64,000 bases of DNA, taken from positions 62,001 to 126,000 of the forward strand of contig WBMZ01000358.1 of assembly GCA_013400975.1 (NCBI GenBank), written 5' to 3'. Positions 61,813 through 64,000 of the stretch are shown piece after piece; within the stretch, counting starts at the first letter, position 1, and the number at the start of each line of letters is the position of its first letter. Under the pieces are notes generated by a model. That model was not told the DNA's origin and ran no database searches. It saw nothing but the letters and a program-made list of their open reading frames with translations. Made by a program: the position numbers and the translations under genes. The stretch comes from Atrichornis clamosus (taxonomy: Eukaryota > Chordata > Aves > Passeriformes > Menuridae).

Positions 61813-63024
61813 TTACAGTGAGTTCATTAAGGTTGGATCTATTTCTGCCTGGCCAATTCCTTCAGAAAAAGCTATAGGGCTGTGGGCTTCAATCCCTGAG
61901 ATGTGCATATATTTCTTACCGTGTGACAGTCCCCCACGTCCCACACGGCTTTTGTGGTGGGAATTCCGTATGCAACTGTCAGGAGCTGTTAGGGAGGGCA
62001 TGAAATCCATGCTGCCTCTGACAGCACAGCAGTCTTCAGATAGCTGGAATTGCAATCGATAGCTAACAAATGGCCATTCCACTTACAGTATAATGAGCCC
62101 TGTCTGAGCCTGCTTTTCCCACAGAGATGCAGGCACTAATTCTAAGACCATTATCTCCTTCAGCTGGTCATAATGACAGTTAAAACATGTAATAACATTT
62201 AAAACACAGACTGTAATTTCTTTTTCTCTGTTCAGAATTTGTACTTGGCCAGCAAATGGCTTAATGAACCAGTTTGGGAGACTTTTTAATTACCAGCTGT
62301 CCCTGGAGGACTTTTTTTGTTTGATTTTATTATGCAAAAAGTCACTAGATTAGAGTCTATTTTGGTTGCTCTTAGAAACATTCTTCCTTCCAGCTGAAAG
62401 AAACTGCATCTCTCACTATGTACTAAGGCAGCACTCTAAACAGTCACTAGCTCATAAGTCTCTGCAGCTCTGTCAGAGTGGAGTTGGGTCAGTTCACTAG
62501 GCTGAACTAATTGCTTTTCTTCAGTAGTATTTTAGTTCTGGGTCAGAAAATGTACTTGCAATCTCCAGTTTTTCTGGTTTCAACAACAGTCCTTTAAATT
62601 CTGGGAGACAGGAATCCGTCCATATGGTACATTAGATCTGTTTTAAACTTGGCTCGCTTCACAGGGTCAGACTGAGCCCTGGCTTTTAATCTGAGCCTGG
62701 TTCAGGTTTTTTTAGTTAGTTACTTGTTTTCCATCACATATAAAATGTAAAATTAAAATCCAGAACTCCTTGTGATTAGGATTTAATCACAATCCTTTTA
62801 TGACTGATAGCAATTTTTTTTAATCACTTCCAGCTTGATGCTGACAATCTGCTTGCTCTTGGGATGCAGGCTCTGTTCCCTTCAGGCTGCAGAGAGCTGG
62901 CGCACAGGTTTGCCTCTTCTCCTGCACACTCCTGTCTGCAGCCTCCCACCAGCACTGGGGCTGGTGAGATGGGCTCCTTGCCTGCAGGAAGACTGTGCTG
63001 GGCAAGGGTCTGGGTAGGGGCTGC

Positions 63025-63130
63025 ACAAAGGAGCTGCACTAAGGAGATGCAGGAGCTCAGCAGGTTGTACAGCATCAGGGACACCAAAAAGGACAGATCT
63101 TCTCTGACACCCTGCAGATTCACCAGATCA
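63025..63130 (+). pseudogene. Probable CR1 ORF1 C-terminal remnant
   Basis: The translated block KEMQELSRLYSIRDTKKDRS resembles the coiled-coil stretch of CR1 ORF1, where a charged helix of the type (E)LxRLRSIREAE is usual. ORF1 proteins bind the element RNA. The assignment is supported mainly by position, just upstream of a recognisable ORF2, and by this one block, so it is tentative. Confidence 0.45.
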
Positions 63131-63239
63131 AGCCCCTAAGTGCACTGAAAGCGGGGGGAGGCAAAGCCTGTGCTTATGGCAAATCGGGCCTTCTCTGGTG
63201 GTGAAGGCTGTGAACTTGTGACTTTTGGCACTGAAGGAT

Positions 63240-63900
63240 GCAAGTACAATGAATAGGAGAGTTTCTGCATGCAGTTAGAGAGCTGTGATCTCATTGGGAT
63301 CACAGAGATGTTGTGGGTTAGCTCACCCAACGAGAGTGCTGCCGTGACTGGATACAGGTTCTTCAGGAAGGACAGGACAGTATGGTGAACAGGGTGAGTT
63401 GCACTTGACGTGACAGAGCAGAGAGGATGCATGGCACTTTGCCTTGGGACTGGTGATGAGCCAGTTGAGAGTGATGCCATCGTTGTGGCATCTGCCACAG
63501 ACCTCGCAATTAGGAATAAGTAGGTGAGGACTTTTTCAGACAGCCAGAGGAAGCCTCTTGCTCTCAGACCCTGGTTCTTGTGGGGAGCTTTAACCACTCC
63601 AATATCAGCTGAAGGATCAGCACTACAGGACACAGGCAGTCCAGGAGATCTCTGGACCGTGTCAATGGGAACTTCCTGACATAGGTGATTAAAAAGCTGA
63701 TGAGTAGAGATGCTCTGCTAAACCTTATAATTAAAGAAGAAACTAGTTAGAGATGTGTATGTAGGGGGTGATCTTGGCTGCAGTGGCCATGAGATGATGG
63801 AGTTCAGGATCCTAAGCGCAGAGAACAGAGTGGGGCAAAAAGCATCACTGCTCTGTATTTCAGGAGAGCAGATTTCATGAATCTTAGAACACCACGACAT
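63240..63900 (+). pseudogene. CR1 ORF2 endonuclease remnant with two lost catalytic aspartates
   Basis: The AP-like endonuclease that nicks target DNA can be followed in fragments. QLESCDLIGITEM (63274-63310) keeps the catalytic glutamate of the ITE motif (63305-63307). LVLVGSFNHSNIS (63571-63609) is the GDFN motif, but its aspartate codon is AGC, serine (63586-63588). LGCSGHEMMEFRIL (from about 63773) is the SDH motif, with glycine GGC instead of aspartate (63785-63787). A stop follows the second block, where tryptophan is usual. A deletion of the middle of the domain lies at about 63400-63500. The enzyme would not cut DNA. Confidence 0.85.
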
Positions 63901-64000
63901 ACAGCTTCAGAAAGATGAGGGGTTCAGCAGAGCTGGTTGATTTTCAAAGATGCCTCTTCACGGCCCAGGAGCTGTCTACCCCAACGAGCAGGAAATCAAG

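Larger units (their letters stand above)
55413..62824. other. Long unassigned AT-rich stretch with simple repeats and palindromes
   Basis: No gene or transposon was recognised over 7.4 kb. Small features are a MEF2-like palindrome CTATATATAG at about 56523-56532, a perfect 15-bp tandem repeat at 58251-58280, an A14 run at 58825-58838, a 16-bp palindrome at 61682-61697, an AC/GT inverted repeat at 61787-61812, and a cluster of homeodomain-, E-box- and octamer-like motifs near 62284-62338. Open frames reach 123 codons (61691-62062) without a family motif. Confidence 0.5.
62825..64000 (+). mobile_element. CR1 LINE 5' half, continues past the window end (plus strand)
   Basis: In contrast to the other copies, this one keeps the 5' part of a CR1 element: a probable ORF1 remnant (about 63025-63130), the inter-ORF junction (TTCTCTGGTGGTGAAGGCTG, 63191-63210) and the ORF2 endonuclease region (63240-64000). 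The last bases (CCAACGAGCAGGAAATCAAG) are still inside the normal post-endonuclease linker, so the element continues beyond 64000. The left boundary is uncertain: the sequence from 62825 resembles a CR1 5' region only loosely. Stops, a deletion at about 63400-63500 and lost catalytic residues show it is dead. Confidence 0.85.

Noticed and set aside
61691..62062. Plus-strand open frame of 123 codons
   Set aside because: The first half is T-rich and AC/GT simple sequence and the rest has no motif, so chance is the best explanation.
63136..63633. Minus-strand open frame of 165 codons
   Set aside because: It is the shadow of a CR1 ORF2 endonuclease remnant on the plus strand.
1..64000. CRISPR array, prokaryotic operon, phage or plasmid module
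   Set aside because: No regularly spaced repeats, ribosome-binding-site-led gene clusters or prokaryotic gene families are present; the CR1 and LTR content is vertebrate.

Overview
The window looks like non-coding DNA from a bird nuclear genome, most likely a songbird (passerine). It is visibly AT-rich and contains no complete gene. I found no exon chain, rRNA, tRNA, operon or CRISPR array. The avian assignment rests on at least ten fragments of CR1 LINE retrotransposons on both strands, many with the diagnostic CR1 3' tail (ATTCTATGATTCTGTGA-like). Two solitary LTRs also resemble endogenous retrovirus LTR families that I know from songbird genomes. Family names and songbird affinity come from memory of repeat consensus sequences, not from a search.

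Layout. 1-5.4 kb: unassigned AT-rich DNA. 5.37-5.63 kb: minus-strand CR1 3' end with an intact-looking C-terminal ORF2 fragment. 7.53-8.10 kb: plus-strand solo LTR. 8.60-10.36 kb: the longest CR1 copy, plus strand, with endonuclease and reverse-transcriptase remnants, a lost RT catalytic motif, an internal deletion and the window's only ambiguous base (9028). 13.9 kb: pyrimidine tract. 16.8 kb: short minus-strand CR1. 22.6-24.0 kb: two abutting minus-strand CR1 fragments of different type. 29.6-30.4 kb: minus-strand CR1. 30.95-31.12 kb: a 45-bp tandem duplication running into a CT microsatellite. 41.1 kb: short minus-strand CR1. 44.1-45.2 kb: a minus-strand CR1 scrap, a GGAT microsatellite and a plus-strand CR1 3' end. 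45.2-46.2 kb: an old direct duplication of about 260 bp that matches no repeat I recognise. 50.46-50.83 kb: a solo LTR with a perfect 5-bp target-site duplication. 54.6-55.4 kb: plus-strand CR1. 62.8-64.0 kb: the 5' half of a plus-strand CR1 (ORF1 remnant plus endonuclease region) that runs off the window end.

Every transposon reading frame seen is broken by stops, frameshifts, deletions or loss of catalytic residues, so the elements look inactive. The rest is either intergenic DNA or part of a very long intron; the sequence alone does not decide which. The two most unusual signals are the unassigned 260-bp direct repeat at 45.2/45.9 kb and the LTR at 50.46 kb with its target-site duplication. 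I did not find a new biological system.
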